From contig CAVOTL010000005.1 of assembly GCA_963699345.1 (NCBI GenBank), forward strand, positions 992,001 to 1,056,000: DNA of 64,000 nt, in the 5' to 3' direction. Positions 42,673-52,273 of the stretch are shown here, piece after piece. The first letter of the stretch is position 1, and every line of letters begins with the position of its first letter. A model generated the notes under the pieces. It saw nothing but the letters and a program-made list of their open reading frames with translations, had not been told where the DNA came from and did not search any database. The stretch is from Bog-756 sp963699345. Lineage in GTDB: Bacteria > Actinomycetota > Acidimicrobiia > Acidimicrobiales > RAAP-2. The translations under genes and the position numbers were made by a program.

Positions 42673-43389
42673 TCAGACGTGGAGCCCGCACTCGACCTTG
42701 TCCGTGTCCGCCCACCGGCCGGCGCGGAGGTGCTCCCCCTCCGCCACGGGACGGGTGGTCGGGGCGCAACCGATCGATACGTAGCCCTGCGAACGCAGGG
42801 GGTGCTGGGGAATGTCATGGTCGAGTGCGTAGCCCACGAGGTCCTCGTGCGTCCAGGTGGCGAGGGGATTGACCTTCACCATTCCCCAGCTGTCGTCGTA
42901 GGCCACGATCGGCGCGTGCCGGCGCGTCGGGGCGTCGGCGCGCTTGAGACCGGTGACCCAGGCGTCCTTGCCCACCAGGGCGGACCGCAACGGACGCACC
43001 TTGCGGTACTCGCAGCACTGGGCCGTGCCGCACGGGTGGTCCTCCGCGCCGGGGGCGGGGTGGGCGACGGTGAGGTTCAGGTCGTAGCGGGCCCGCACGG
43101 TCTCCACGTACTCGAGCGTCTCCTCGAAGTGCGAGCCGGTGTCGAGGAACACGACCTCGATGTCCGGGTCGACCGCCACCGCGAGGTCGATGAGGACGGC
43201 CTCCTGGAACGAGCAGGACAGGGCGAGCTTGGGTCCGAACCGTTCCACGGCCCAGGCCAGGACCAGTCCGGCCGGCGCCGTCTCGAAGGCGGCCGACTGC
43301 TCGGCCATCTCCTGGCGCAGGCGCGCCACCGCCGGGTCGACGGCCAGGTCGGCCAGCCTCGTCCGGTTGTCCACCACGCTCAGCTTCAC
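42673..43389 (-). CDS. cysH: APS/PAPS reductase
   Basis: A 238-residue adenylyl-sulfate reductase. It has LSCSFQEAVLIDLA, FLDTGSHFEETLEY, the cluster pair QCCEYRKV (Cys125, Cys126) and the catalytic C-terminal KVECGLHV (Cys234), all of the iron-sulfur APS-reductase type. The second cluster motif is SIGCAPTTRP, where the family has GCxPC: Cys208 is kept but the fourth ligand is Thr211. It would make sulfite from APS with thioredoxin. First gene of the sulfur operon, ATG 43389. Confidence 0.9.
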   Translation of the reverse strand: MKLSVVDNRTRLADLAVDPAVARLRQEMAEQSAAFETAPAGLVLAWAVERFGPKLALSCSFQEAVLIDLAVAVDPDIEVVFLDTGSHFEETLEYVETVRARYDLNLTVAHPAPGAEDHPCGTAQCCEYRKVRPLRSALVGKDAWVTGLKRADAPTRRHAPIVAYDDSWGMVKVNPLATWTHEDLVGYALDHDIPQHPLRSQGYVSIGCAPTTRPVAEGEHLRAGRWADTDKVECGLHV

Positions 43390-43460
43390 GTCGCCTCTTC
43401 CTCTCCCACCCGGTCCGGTGCCCGATCCACGTCCCCTGGGCCTGCCCGCACCACCTGGAG

Positions 43461-43487
43461 ACTATACATGACTAACCCGATCAGGTT
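43461..43487 (-). promoter_or_regulatory. cysH promoter with an inverted repeat
   Basis: On the minus strand a -10 hexamer TATAGT (43466-43461) lies 72 bp upstream of cysH. Just upstream of it is the palindrome AACCYGATCRGGTT (43474-43487), between the -10 and -35 positions, where a repressor would block polymerase. No good -35 match is visible. The region 43390-43683 holds no other feature beyond this and the P450 leader. Confidence 0.55.
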
Positions 43488-43683
43488 TTGAAACATTCCC
43501 GACGTGCAGCGGAAGTTCGCGACGAACACCCACGGCCCCGAGTGTACGGGGGCCCGGCCCGCCGGCGGACCCGCGGACCCGCCCGGTGGCCGGATGTCGA
43601 CCCGCCGGGTGGTCGGCTGTCAATACACCTGTGCTCGCACCAATTACTCAAGTTCGGAGGGACAACCGGTCGATACCGGTCGG

Positions 43684-44967
43684 GTGACTGCCGCCCTCAG
43701 CGCCCATGGCTCGGTCGACGACGTCGACTTGTCGGATCTGGACTTCTGGGGGCGCCCTCCGGATCAGCGGTTCGAAGCCTTCGCCCGACTGCGGCACGAG
43801 CGGCCGATCGCCTTCTTCGACGAACCGAGTTTCCACGACGGTTCCGGTCTCCTCGTTCCCGAGGGGCGCGGCTACTGGGCCGTGACCCGCCACGCCGAGG
43901 TGACCGAGGTCACCCGCAACCCCGACCGGTTCTGCTCGGGCAAGGGGGCGCTCAGCATCGTCGACCTGCCCCACGAGCTCGTCGACTACTTCACCGGGAT
44001 GATCTCGACCGACAACCCGCGCCACGCCCGGCTCCGCGGCATCGTGGCCGGGGCCTTCACGCCGAAGCAGGTGCGCGGCATCAGCACCACCATCGAGCTC
44101 GTCGCCGACCGGCTGATCGACCGGGTCGCCGACCTCGGCGAGTGCGATTTCGCCACCAGCCTGGCCGCCCCCCTGTCGAACGAGATCATCTGCGACATGA
44201 TGGGCGTCCCCCCGTCGGAGTACGGCACCGTGCTGCGCTGCTCCAACGAGATCATCTACCCCGACGACGTCGAGCTCCTCCCGGACGGGAGCGACCACTT
44301 CGTGGCCATGCTGAACGCCGGCCAGGAACTGACGGCCCTGATGGCCGACATGGCCGTCCACCGGCGGCGCCACCCCGCCGACGACCTCACCACCGCCCTC
44401 ATCACCACCAACATCGACGGTGAGGCCCTCAGCCAGGCCGAACTCGCCTCGTTCTTCATCCTGCTGCTCACCGCCGGGAACGAGACCACCCGGAACTCGC
44501 TCACCTACGGCATGCACCTGCTGACCGAGCATCCCGACCAGCGGGCGCTCTGGCAGGCCGACCCGGTCGGCGTCGCGGTCACCGGCGTCGACGAGATCGT
44601 GCGTTGGGCGACCCCGGTCAACTGGACCCGTCGCACCGTCACCGAGGACACCGTCCTGGCCGACCAGGAGCTCCGGGTCGACGACAAGGTCGTCCTGGTC
44701 TACGGGTCGGCCAACCAGGACGAGACGGTGTTCGTCGACCCCGAGGTCTTCGACGTGCTGCGCCGGCCCAACCCGCACGTCTCCTTCGGCGCCAGTGGTC
44801 CCCACTTCTGTCTGGGGGCCCACCTCGCCCGGCTGGAGATCACCGTGATGCTGCGCCGGCTGTTCGCCCGGCTCCCGGACATCGAGGCGGCCGAGGAGCC
44901 CGAGTGGGGCGTCTCCCGTCTGGTCAGCGGCATCCGACACCTGCCCTGCCGGTTCACGCCGACCTGA
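43684..44967 (+). CDS. Cytochrome P450
   Basis: A 427-residue P450. The heme-thiolate motif is FGASGPHFCLG (Cys376), the oxygen-activation helix is LLTAGNETTR (about 261-270), and the E-x-x-R pair is Glu304/Arg307. Class I, soluble. The segment spacing and GNETT are typical of the CYP125/CYP142/CYP124-like group that hydroxylates steroid or methyl-branched chains, which would fit the degradation locus at 22-30 kb, but subfamily cannot be assigned by eye. GTG 43684 was chosen for length; GGAGGG lies farther upstream than normal. It diverges from cysH. Confidence 0.9.
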   Translation: MTAALSAHGSVDDVDLSDLDFWGRPPDQRFEAFARLRHERPIAFFDEPSFHDGSGLLVPEGRGYWAVTRHAEVTEVTRNPDRFCSGKGALSIVDLPHELVDYFTGMISTDNPRHARLRGIVAGAFTPKQVRGISTTIELVADRLIDRVADLGECDFATSLAAPLSNEIICDMMGVPPSEYGTVLRCSNEIIYPDDVELLPDGSDHFVAMLNAGQELTALMADMAVHRRRHPADDLTTALITTNIDGEALSQAELASFFILLLTAGNETTRNSLTYGMHLLTEHPDQRALWQADPVGVAVTGVDEIVRWATPVNWTRRTVTEDTVLADQELRVDDKVVLVYGSANQDETVFVDPEVFDVLRRPNPHVSFGASGPHFCLGAHLARLEITVMLRRLFARLPDIEAAEEPEWGVSRLVSGIRHLPCRFTPT

Positions 44968-44989
44968 CGGCGCCCCGGCCCGCCCGCAC

Positions 44990-45548
44990 TCAGGGCTTGG
45001 CGACCATGAGCACCGCCACGGCCACGAGCGCCACGCCGAGGCCGATGCCGAGCAGTCCCGACCGCCGGCACAGCGCGGCCGGATCGGCCGGCCCGTCGTC
45101 ACCGGCCGCACCTCGCCCTTCCACCACCCCGGCCTCCCGGTCGGTCACGATCCGCTGCAGGGATCGTTCGGCCGGCCACAGCCACCCCTCGGCGGCCATG
45201 GCCACCACGAACCAGACCGCCAGGCCGGTCGCCACCCAGCCGTCGGCGTAGCCCCACTGCCCACCACTCATGGCGATCAGCGCGGCGCCGAGGACCGGCA
45301 CCAGGAAGAGCACGCGACCCACCCAGTTCACCCCGGGCCGGTAGTAGCGGACGACGGCCACCGGAAGGGGGCCGTCGGTGGCCAGCCGCGCCGCGCAGCG
45401 TGAGGGCGAAGCCCCCGGACACGACCACGGCGACCATTCCCACCACCGCGGTCAGCACGTGGGCCAACAGGACGATGTCGTACGTCTTCGAGTTGTAGTC
45501 GACGGCGGCCACGACGAACGCCACGTGGGTAGGCTCGATGCTGGGCAC
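44990..45548 (-). pseudogene. DUF2269-like membrane protein split by a frameshift
   Basis: Two minus-strand frames together encode a four-TM protein. The first (from GTG 45548) gives THVAFVVAAVDYNSKTYDIV, LLAHVLTAVVGMVAVVVSGGF and ALTL; the second continues ARLATDGPLPVAVVRYYRPG and NWVGRVLFLVPVLGAALIAM to the stop at 44990. They join if about one base is removed (or two added) in the GC run near 45395-45410. A CAGAAT box lies six bases before the GTG. DUF2269 proteins are predicted membrane proteins of unknown function. GTG 45361 could start a shorter intact protein, so a real gene remains possible. Confidence 0.6.
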
Positions 45549-45721
45549 GCTGCGATTCTGGCATTCCCGCGCCGGCCGGCCGGGGCGGTACCCTGCACCG
45601 CACGGGCCCATGGAATTGCTAGGTTGGGCGCGGGTCGACGGTCGCTCCGATGGCGTGGGCCCCGACCGGGCATCGACGAAACCCGAGGTGGCAGCCAGGT
45701 GAGCAGATACGACCGACGATC

Positions 45722-46738
45722 GTGGAGGAGCGCCGCTCCCTCCCGATGAACCAGCTCCGACTCGATCCCCTCACGGGCCGCTGGGTCGTGGTCAGCACCG
45801 ACCGCGCCAACCGGCCCCGGGCGTTCGCCCCCCGCGTGGCTTCCATCCAGGCGGACACGTCACGCCCCTGCCCGTTCTGCCCGGGAAACGAGGAAGGCAT
45901 GTCGCCGACCCTGGAGACGGTCGGGGCCGACGGGAACTGGCAGGTGCGGGTCGTCCCCAACCTGTACCCGGCCTTCGAGGGTGACGCCCCCTTCGTCGTG
46001 ACCAACCGGGGTCCCGTCTTCACCCAGGCCACCGCCGGCGGCATCCACGAGGTGCTGGTGCTGTCCCCCGACCATCAGAACTCCTGGTCGATGCTGTCCG
46101 ACGCCCAGACCGGCGCGGTCATGCGGGCCATCAGCCAGCGCATCGGGGAGCACGCCACCATCCCCGGCCTGCGGTACAGCCAGGCCATCGTGAACGCCGG
46201 ACGCGAGGCGGGGGCCTCGATCGAGCATCCCCACGGCCAGCTGCTCGGGATGTCCTTCGTTCCCCGCGAGCTCGTCGAGGAGCAGGCCGGCTTCGCCCGG
46301 TTCGCCGGCCGTTGCCTGCTGTGCACCACCGTCGACGCCGAGGAGAACGTCGGGTACCGGGTGATCTACTCGGACGAACAGGTCCTCGTGGTCTGCCCCT
46401 TCTGGAGCGGCTCCCCTTACGAGATGCTGGTGATCCCCCGGGCCCACGGCCCCCACCTGCACCACAGCCCGACCACCGAGCTGCTCGCCGTCGGGCGGGC
46501 GCTCAAGATCGCCCTCGGCCGGTTGCGGGCCGTGCTGGGCGACATCGCCTACAACCTGGTGTTCCACTCCGCCCCCTACCGGGCCCCCGAGCCGTACCAC
46601 TGGCACGTCCACGTCGTGCCCAAGCTCACGACGGTCGCCGGATTCGAACTGGGGACCGGCGTCCTCATCAACATCGTCAACCCCGAGCAGGCCGCCGAGG
46701 AGCTGGCCGCTCCGGTCGAGGTCGCCGAGACGGGCTGA
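45722..46738 (+). CDS. galT: Galactose-1-phosphate uridylyltransferase (HIT superfamily)
   Basis: A 338-residue protein with the GalT layout: LRLDPLTGRWVVVSTDRANRP, a zinc-site pair CPFCPG, the active-site His-Pro-His in ASIEHPHGQLLG, and the second repeat with NLVFHSAPYR and YHWHVHVVPK. It exchanges UMP between UDP-glucose and galactose-1-phosphate; some actinobacterial members may instead act on ADP- or other sugar phosphates. GTG 45722 follows a TACGAC box by eight bases. It converges with the GH13 gene, with a hairpin between. Confidence 0.87.
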   Translation: MEERRSLPMNQLRLDPLTGRWVVVSTDRANRPRAFAPRVASIQADTSRPCPFCPGNEEGMSPTLETVGADGNWQVRVVPNLYPAFEGDAPFVVTNRGPVFTQATAGGIHEVLVLSPDHQNSWSMLSDAQTGAVMRAISQRIGEHATIPGLRYSQAIVNAGREAGASIEHPHGQLLGMSFVPRELVEEQAGFARFAGRCLLCTTVDAEENVGYRVIYSDEQVLVVCPFWSGSPYEMLVIPRAHGPHLHHSPTTELLAVGRALKIALGRLRAVLGDIAYNLVFHSAPYRAPEPYHWHVHVVPKLTTVAGFELGTGVLINIVNPEQAAEELAAPVEVAETG

Positions 46739-46742
46739 GGGT

Positions 46743-46764
46743 CCGGGCCGGCTGCCCGGCCCGG
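46743..46764. terminator. Bidirectional hairpin between galT and treS
   Basis: CCGGGCCGG and CCGGCCCGG form a perfect 9-bp stem with a four-base loop exactly between the two convergent stops. Confidence 0.65.
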
Positions 46765-46765
46765 C

Positions 46766-48463
46766 TCACACCAGCTCGAAGCTGAGCGATCCGTAGGGGC
46801 CGAGGGTGACCGGATAGGGCTCGCTCCCGATCAGGGGGAAGGCCACCCGGCCGAGTAGTTCGACGGGCTGGCGCCCCGACCACTCGGCCGCGTCGACGGT
46901 GGCCGGCTGGGCCATCCGGCTGAGGTTGTGGACGCACAGCACGGGGTTCGCCACCTCGCGACCCGACCCGGTCTCCCGGCGGTCGGCCCGGACGAAGGCC
47001 AGCACCGACGGGTTGGCCGAGGTCACCATCTGCACCGATCCGGTCCCGAACACGGGGAACTGCCGCCGGACGGCGAGCATCCGGCGCATCCAGTGCAGGA
47101 AGGAGCTCGGATTGCGCTGCTGGGCCTCCACGTTGACGGCGGCGAACCCGTAGATCGGGTCCATCAGCGGAGGCAGGTACAACTGGGCGAAATCGGCCCG
47201 GCTGAAGCCGCCGTTGCGGTCAGGCGACCACTGCATCGGCGTCCGCACCGAGTCCCGGTCGCCCAGGTAGAGGTTGTCCCCCATCTGGATCTCGTCGCCG
47301 TAGTAGAGGACGGGGCTGCCCCGGAGGGTGAACAGGACGGAGAACAGCAGCTCGGACAGGCGCCGGTCGCGGTCGAGGAGAGGGGCCAGCCGGCGCCCGA
47401 TCCCCATGTGGCGCTTCATCCTCGGGTCCTTGGCGTACTCGGCGAAGAGGAAGTCGCGCTCCTCCTCGGTCACCATCTCGAGCGTCAGTTCGTCGTGGTT
47501 GCGGAGGAAGATCGCCCACTGGGCGCCGACGGGCGCCTCGGGGGTCTGGGAGAGGATCTCGGTGATGGGGTACGCCTGCTCGCGGCGCACGGCCAGGAAG
47601 AGGCGCGGCATGAGGGGGAAGTTGAAGCACAGGTGGCACTCGTCGTCGTCGCCGAAGTAGTCGGCGACGTCCGCCGGCCAGCCGTTGGCCTCGGCCAGCA
47701 GGATGCGCCCCGGATACTTCATGTCGAGCTCGGAACGCACGCGCTTGATGAAGGCGTGGGTCTCGGGCAGGTTCTCCCCGGCCGTGCCGTCGCGCTGGTA
47801 CAGGTAGGGCACGGCGTCGAGCCGGAACCCGTCGAGACCGAGGTCGAGCCAGAACCGCACCACCTCGAGCATGGCGTCGGCCACGTCGGGATTGTCGTAG
47901 TTGAGGTCCGGCTGGTGGGCGTAGAAGCGGTGCCAGTAGTACTGGTCGCGGGCGGCGTCGTAGGACCAGTTCGACCGCTCGACGTCGATGAAGACCACCC
48001 GGGCCTCGGGCCAGCGCTGGTCGTCGTCGTTCCACACGTACCAGTCGGCCTTGGGGTTGTCGCGGCTCTGGCGGGACTCGACGAACCAGGGGTGCTGGTC
48101 GGAGGTGTGGTTGATGACGAGGTCGGCGATGACCCGGATCCCCCGGGCGTGGGCCTCGGTCAGCAGCCGTTGGATGTCGTCGACGGTGCCGGACTCGGGG
48201 TGCACCGAGGTGTAGTCACTGATGTCGTACCCACCGTCGCGCAGCGGCGACGGGTAGAAGGGCAGCAGCCAGAGGCAGTCGACACCGAGCCACTGGAGAT
48301 AGTCGAGCTTGGCGATGAGGCCCGGGATGTCCCCCACCCCGTCGTCGTTGCCGTCGAAGAAGCCGCGGGTGAACACCTCGTAGAAGACCGCCCGCTGGAA
48401 CCACAGGGGGTCTTCCGCCGCCGGGGGCAGCGGGCCGTTCGGAAGGGGGGGCACGACGGTCAC
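46766..48463 (-). CDS. treS: GH13 trehalose synthase / maltose alpha-D-glucosyltransferase (TreS)
   Basis: A 565-residue alpha-amylase-fold enzyme of the TreS type. It starts FYEVFTRGFFDGNDDGVGD, has ADLVINHTSDQHPWF, the nucleophile in GFRLDAVPYL, the acid Glu in LLAEANGWP and the third carboxylate in FLRNHDELTLEM. TreS interconverts maltose and trehalose and feeds the GlgE pathway in mycobacteria. No fused maltokinase domain is present. GTG 48463 follows a TAGCGT box by six bases. Other GH13_16 specificities are possible. Confidence 0.9.
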   Translation of the reverse strand: MTVVPPLPNGPLPPAAEDPLWFQRAVFYEVFTRGFFDGNDDGVGDIPGLIAKLDYLQWLGVDCLWLLPFYPSPLRDGGYDISDYTSVHPESGTVDDIQRLLTEAHARGIRVIADLVINHTSDQHPWFVESRQSRDNPKADWYVWNDDDQRWPEARVVFIDVERSNWSYDAARDQYYWHRFYAHQPDLNYDNPDVADAMLEVVRFWLDLGLDGFRLDAVPYLYQRDGTAGENLPETHAFIKRVRSELDMKYPGRILLAEANGWPADVADYFGDDDECHLCFNFPLMPRLFLAVRREQAYPITEILSQTPEAPVGAQWAIFLRNHDELTLEMVTEEERDFLFAEYAKDPRMKRHMGIGRRLAPLLDRDRRLSELLFSVLFTLRGSPVLYYGDEIQMGDNLYLGDRDSVRTPMQWSPDRNGGFSRADFAQLYLPPLMDPIYGFAAVNVEAQQRNPSSFLHWMRRMLAVRRQFPVFGTGSVQMVTSANPSVLAFVRADRRETGSGREVANPVLCVHNLSRMAQPATVDAAEWSGRQPVELLGRVAFPLIGSEPYPVTLGPYGSLSFELV

Positions 48464-48539
48464 CTGCGCACGCTATCCGACGCTCCGCGCCGGTCCGGAA
48501 CGCACCTCGGACCGGGGCCCGCCACCCGCCGTCCGGACA

Positions 48540-49517
48540 TCAGGCCTCCGGCAGCAGGGCCCCGAGCAGGCGGTCGGCCGCCTCGTAGGGGTCGAGCGAA
48601 CCGTCGGACAGGTCGGCCAGGACCGCCGCCGTGCCGTCGGCGGCCTCCAGGGCGCCGATCCGCTCCTCCACGCGGGCCATGAGGATCTGGTGGAACTCGC
48701 GGGCCAGGCGCTCCCGGCGCGACACCTCGAGGGCCCCGGACGCCATGAGGTGGGCCCGGTGGTCCGCGATGGCCGTCCAGAGGTCGTCGACACCGTCGCC
48801 CGAGGACGCCACCGTCTCCACGATCGGGGGACGCCAGTCGCCCAGCTGGGTCAGGTCGAGCATCTGGTCGAGGTCCCGCCGCGTCTCGCGGGCGCCCGGC
48901 CGGTCGGCCTTGTTGATCACGAAGAGGTCGGCGATCTCGAGCAGTCCGGCCTTGTTGGCCTGGATGGCGTCCCCCCAGCCGGGGTTGACCACCACCACGG
49001 TGGTGTCGGTGGCCGCCGCCACCGCCACCTCCTGTTGGCCGACGCCCACCGTCTCGATCAGGACGACGGGTATCCCGACCGCCGACAGGACCCGGACCGC
49101 GTCGGGCACCGCCACCGCCAGCCCCCCCAGGTGGCCGCGGGTGGCCATCGACCGGATGAAGACCTTGTCGTCGAGGGCGTGGTTCTGCATGCGCACCCGG
49201 TCGCCGAGGATGGCGCCCCCCGAGAAGGGGGAGGACGGGTCGACGGCCAGCACGCCGACCCGGTCGGAACCGTCGAGGCCACGAGTGCGGGCGCGGGCGA
49301 TCAGCTGGTCGGTCAGCGTGGACTTTCCGGCCCCCGGGGCCCCGGTGATGCCCACCGAGTAGGCCTGGTCGGCCACCCGGTAGGCGATGGCGGCCACCGC
49401 CCGGGACCCGGCGCCCCCCCGTTCCACCAACGACAGCAGACGGGGGAGGGCCACCCGGTCGCCCGAACGGGCGGCGTCGAACAGCGTCGCGGGATCGGCG
49501 TCTCGGCGGGTGGCCAT
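48540..49517 (-). CDS. meaB: Methylmalonyl-CoA mutase-associated GTPase MeaB
   Basis: A 325-residue G3E-family GTPase. Walker A is GITGAPGAGKST (about 56-67), the switch region has AVDPSSPFSGGAILGDRVRM, GTP-specificity comes from INKAD, and the motif MATRGHLGGLA is typical of MeaB/ArgK. It protects and reloads adenosylcobalamin-dependent acyl-CoA mutases. No mutase gene is in the window, but propionyl-CoA from branched-chain or steroid degradation would need one. ATG 49517 follows a TACGCT box by nine bases. Confidence 0.93.
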   Translation of the reverse strand: MATRRDADPATLFDAARSGDRVALPRLLSLVERGGAGSRAVAAIAYRVADQAYSVGITGAPGAGKSTLTDQLIARARTRGLDGSDRVGVLAVDPSSPFSGGAILGDRVRMQNHALDDKVFIRSMATRGHLGGLAVAVPDAVRVLSAVGIPVVLIETVGVGQQEVAVAAATDTTVVVVNPGWGDAIQANKAGLLEIADLFVINKADRPGARETRRDLDQMLDLTQLGDWRPPIVETVASSGDGVDDLWTAIADHRAHLMASGALEVSRRERLAREFHQILMARVEERIGALEAADGTAAVLADLSDGSLDPYEAADRLLGALLPEA

Positions 49518-49577
49518 GGACGAAGGAGCGTATCCGGGAGGGGGGTCGGGTGTCAGACCCGGAGCGGGCCCACCGGC

Positions 49578-50858
<1,281 letters not shown>

Positions 50859-51027
50859 GTACAACAGTATGGCCCCTGTGGACCCACCCCCTCGGAGATC
50901 CCCCACCCGGGGTCGCCCGGGACCGGCCCGCCCCCGATCACCGGGTCGGGGCCCTCCCACCGCGCCCGGGGGTCCCGCGGTCGGGCGCAGTCCGGCGGGC
51001 GCGGTGCCAGGAACTATCGTCGGGGGC

Positions 51028-52023
51028 GTGAACGCCATCCCGCAGGCACCCGATCGCAATCTGGCCATGGAACTCGTCCGGGTCACCGAGGCCTCGGCCC
51101 TGGCCGCGTCCCGGTGGATGGGCCGAGGCGACAAGAACGGAGCCGACGGCGCCGCCGTCAACGCCATGCGGGTGGTCCTGTCGTCGATCGCCATGGACGG
51201 CACGGTGGTGATCGGCGAGGGCGAGAAGGACGATGCCCCCATGCTCTTCAACGGCGAGCGGATCGGGGACGGGAGCCCGCCGAAGACCGACATCGCCGTC
51301 GACCCCATCGACGGCACCACCTCGACCGCGCTGGGCCGGGGCGGCGCCCTGGCGGTGATCGCGGTGTCCGAGGAGGGCACGATGTTCGATCCGGGCCCGT
51401 GCGTGTACATGGAGAAGCTGGCCGTGGGCCCGCGGGCCGTCGGCGCCATCGACATCACCCGGCCCATCCGCGACAATCTCGACGCCGTGGCCAAGGCCAA
51501 GGGGACGTCGGTGCGCGACCTGACCGTCGTGATCCTGGACCGCCCCCGGCACGAGGAGCTGATCGCCGAGGTCCGGAGCACGGGGGCACGGATCCGGCTC
51601 ATCACCGACGGCGACGTGGCCGGGGCCATCGCCACCTCCTGGCCCGACACGGGCGTGGACCTGCTGGTGGGGGTGGGCGGCACCCCCGAAGGCGTGATCA
51701 CCGCGGCGGCCCTCAAGTCGATGGGTGGCGAGATCCAGGGCCGGCTGTACCCCCGTGACGACGCCGAGAAGCAGGCCGCACTCGACCTCGGCTACGACCT
51801 CGAGGCCGTGCTCACCACCGACGACCTGGTGAAGGGCGACAACTGCTTCTTCGCCGCCACCGGGATCACGGACGGCGAGCTGCTCCAGGGTGTGCGCTAC
51901 GACGAGTTCGGGGCCAACACGCAGTCGCTGGTGATGCGGTCCAAGTCCGGCACCGTCCGGCTGATCGACGCCCGCCACCCCCTCCACAAGCTGTCCGAGT
52001 ACAGCGCCATCGAGTTCGGCTGA
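51028..52023 (+). CDS. glpX: Class II fructose-1,6-bisphosphatase
   Basis: A 331-residue GlpX protein. It begins NLAMELVRVTEASALAASRW, typical of the family, and has DGTVVIGEGEKDDAPML, the metal-site motif DPIDGTTSTALGRGGA, TDGDVAGAIATS and VGGTPEGVITAAALKSMGGE. It dephosphorylates fructose-1,6-bisphosphate in gluconeogenesis, and is the main FBPase in actinobacteria. GTG 51028 follows TATCGT by seven bases and no ribosome site is present. It is divergent from murA. Confidence 0.96.
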   Translation: MNAIPQAPDRNLAMELVRVTEASALAASRWMGRGDKNGADGAAVNAMRVVLSSIAMDGTVVIGEGEKDDAPMLFNGERIGDGSPPKTDIAVDPIDGTTSTALGRGGALAVIAVSEEGTMFDPGPCVYMEKLAVGPRAVGAIDITRPIRDNLDAVAKAKGTSVRDLTVVILDRPRHEELIAEVRSTGARIRLITDGDVAGAIATSWPDTGVDLLVGVGGTPEGVITAAALKSMGGEIQGRLYPRDDAEKQAALDLGYDLEAVLTTDDLVKGDNCFFAATGITDGELLQGVRYDEFGANTQSLVMRSKSGTVRLIDARHPLHKLSEYSAIEFG

Positions 52024-52057
52024 GCGGGGACGGTCGACCGCGGTTACGGTCAGCGGC

Positions 52058-52255
52058 ATGGGCGCGGTGGTCATCACCATGCTGCGGAGACGATGGCTGA
52101 TCCTGGTGGGGATCGTCCTGCTCGTCGTGACCCTGTTCCTGCCTCATGGCGACACCCGCGACTGGCTCCTGGTCGCCGCCCTCCTGCTCGTGCTCGCCCA
52201 GACGGCGTTGAACGCCATCGCCGCCCAGCGGGGACGCCCGACCCCCGACAGCTGA
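52058..52255 (+). CDS. Small membrane protein
   Basis: A 65-residue protein with two hydrophobic helices (LILVGIVLLVVTLFL and WLLVAALLLVLAQTAL) and short basic ends. ATG 52058 follows a TACGGT box by seven bases. It lies 34 bp after glpX and converges with the PH-domain gene. Function unknown. Confidence 0.6.
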   Translation: MGAVVITMLRRRWLILVGIVLLVVTLFLPHGDTRDWLLVAALLLVLAQTALNAIAAQRGRPTPDS

Positions 52256-52273
52256 GTTCGGGGGCGCCGGGGG

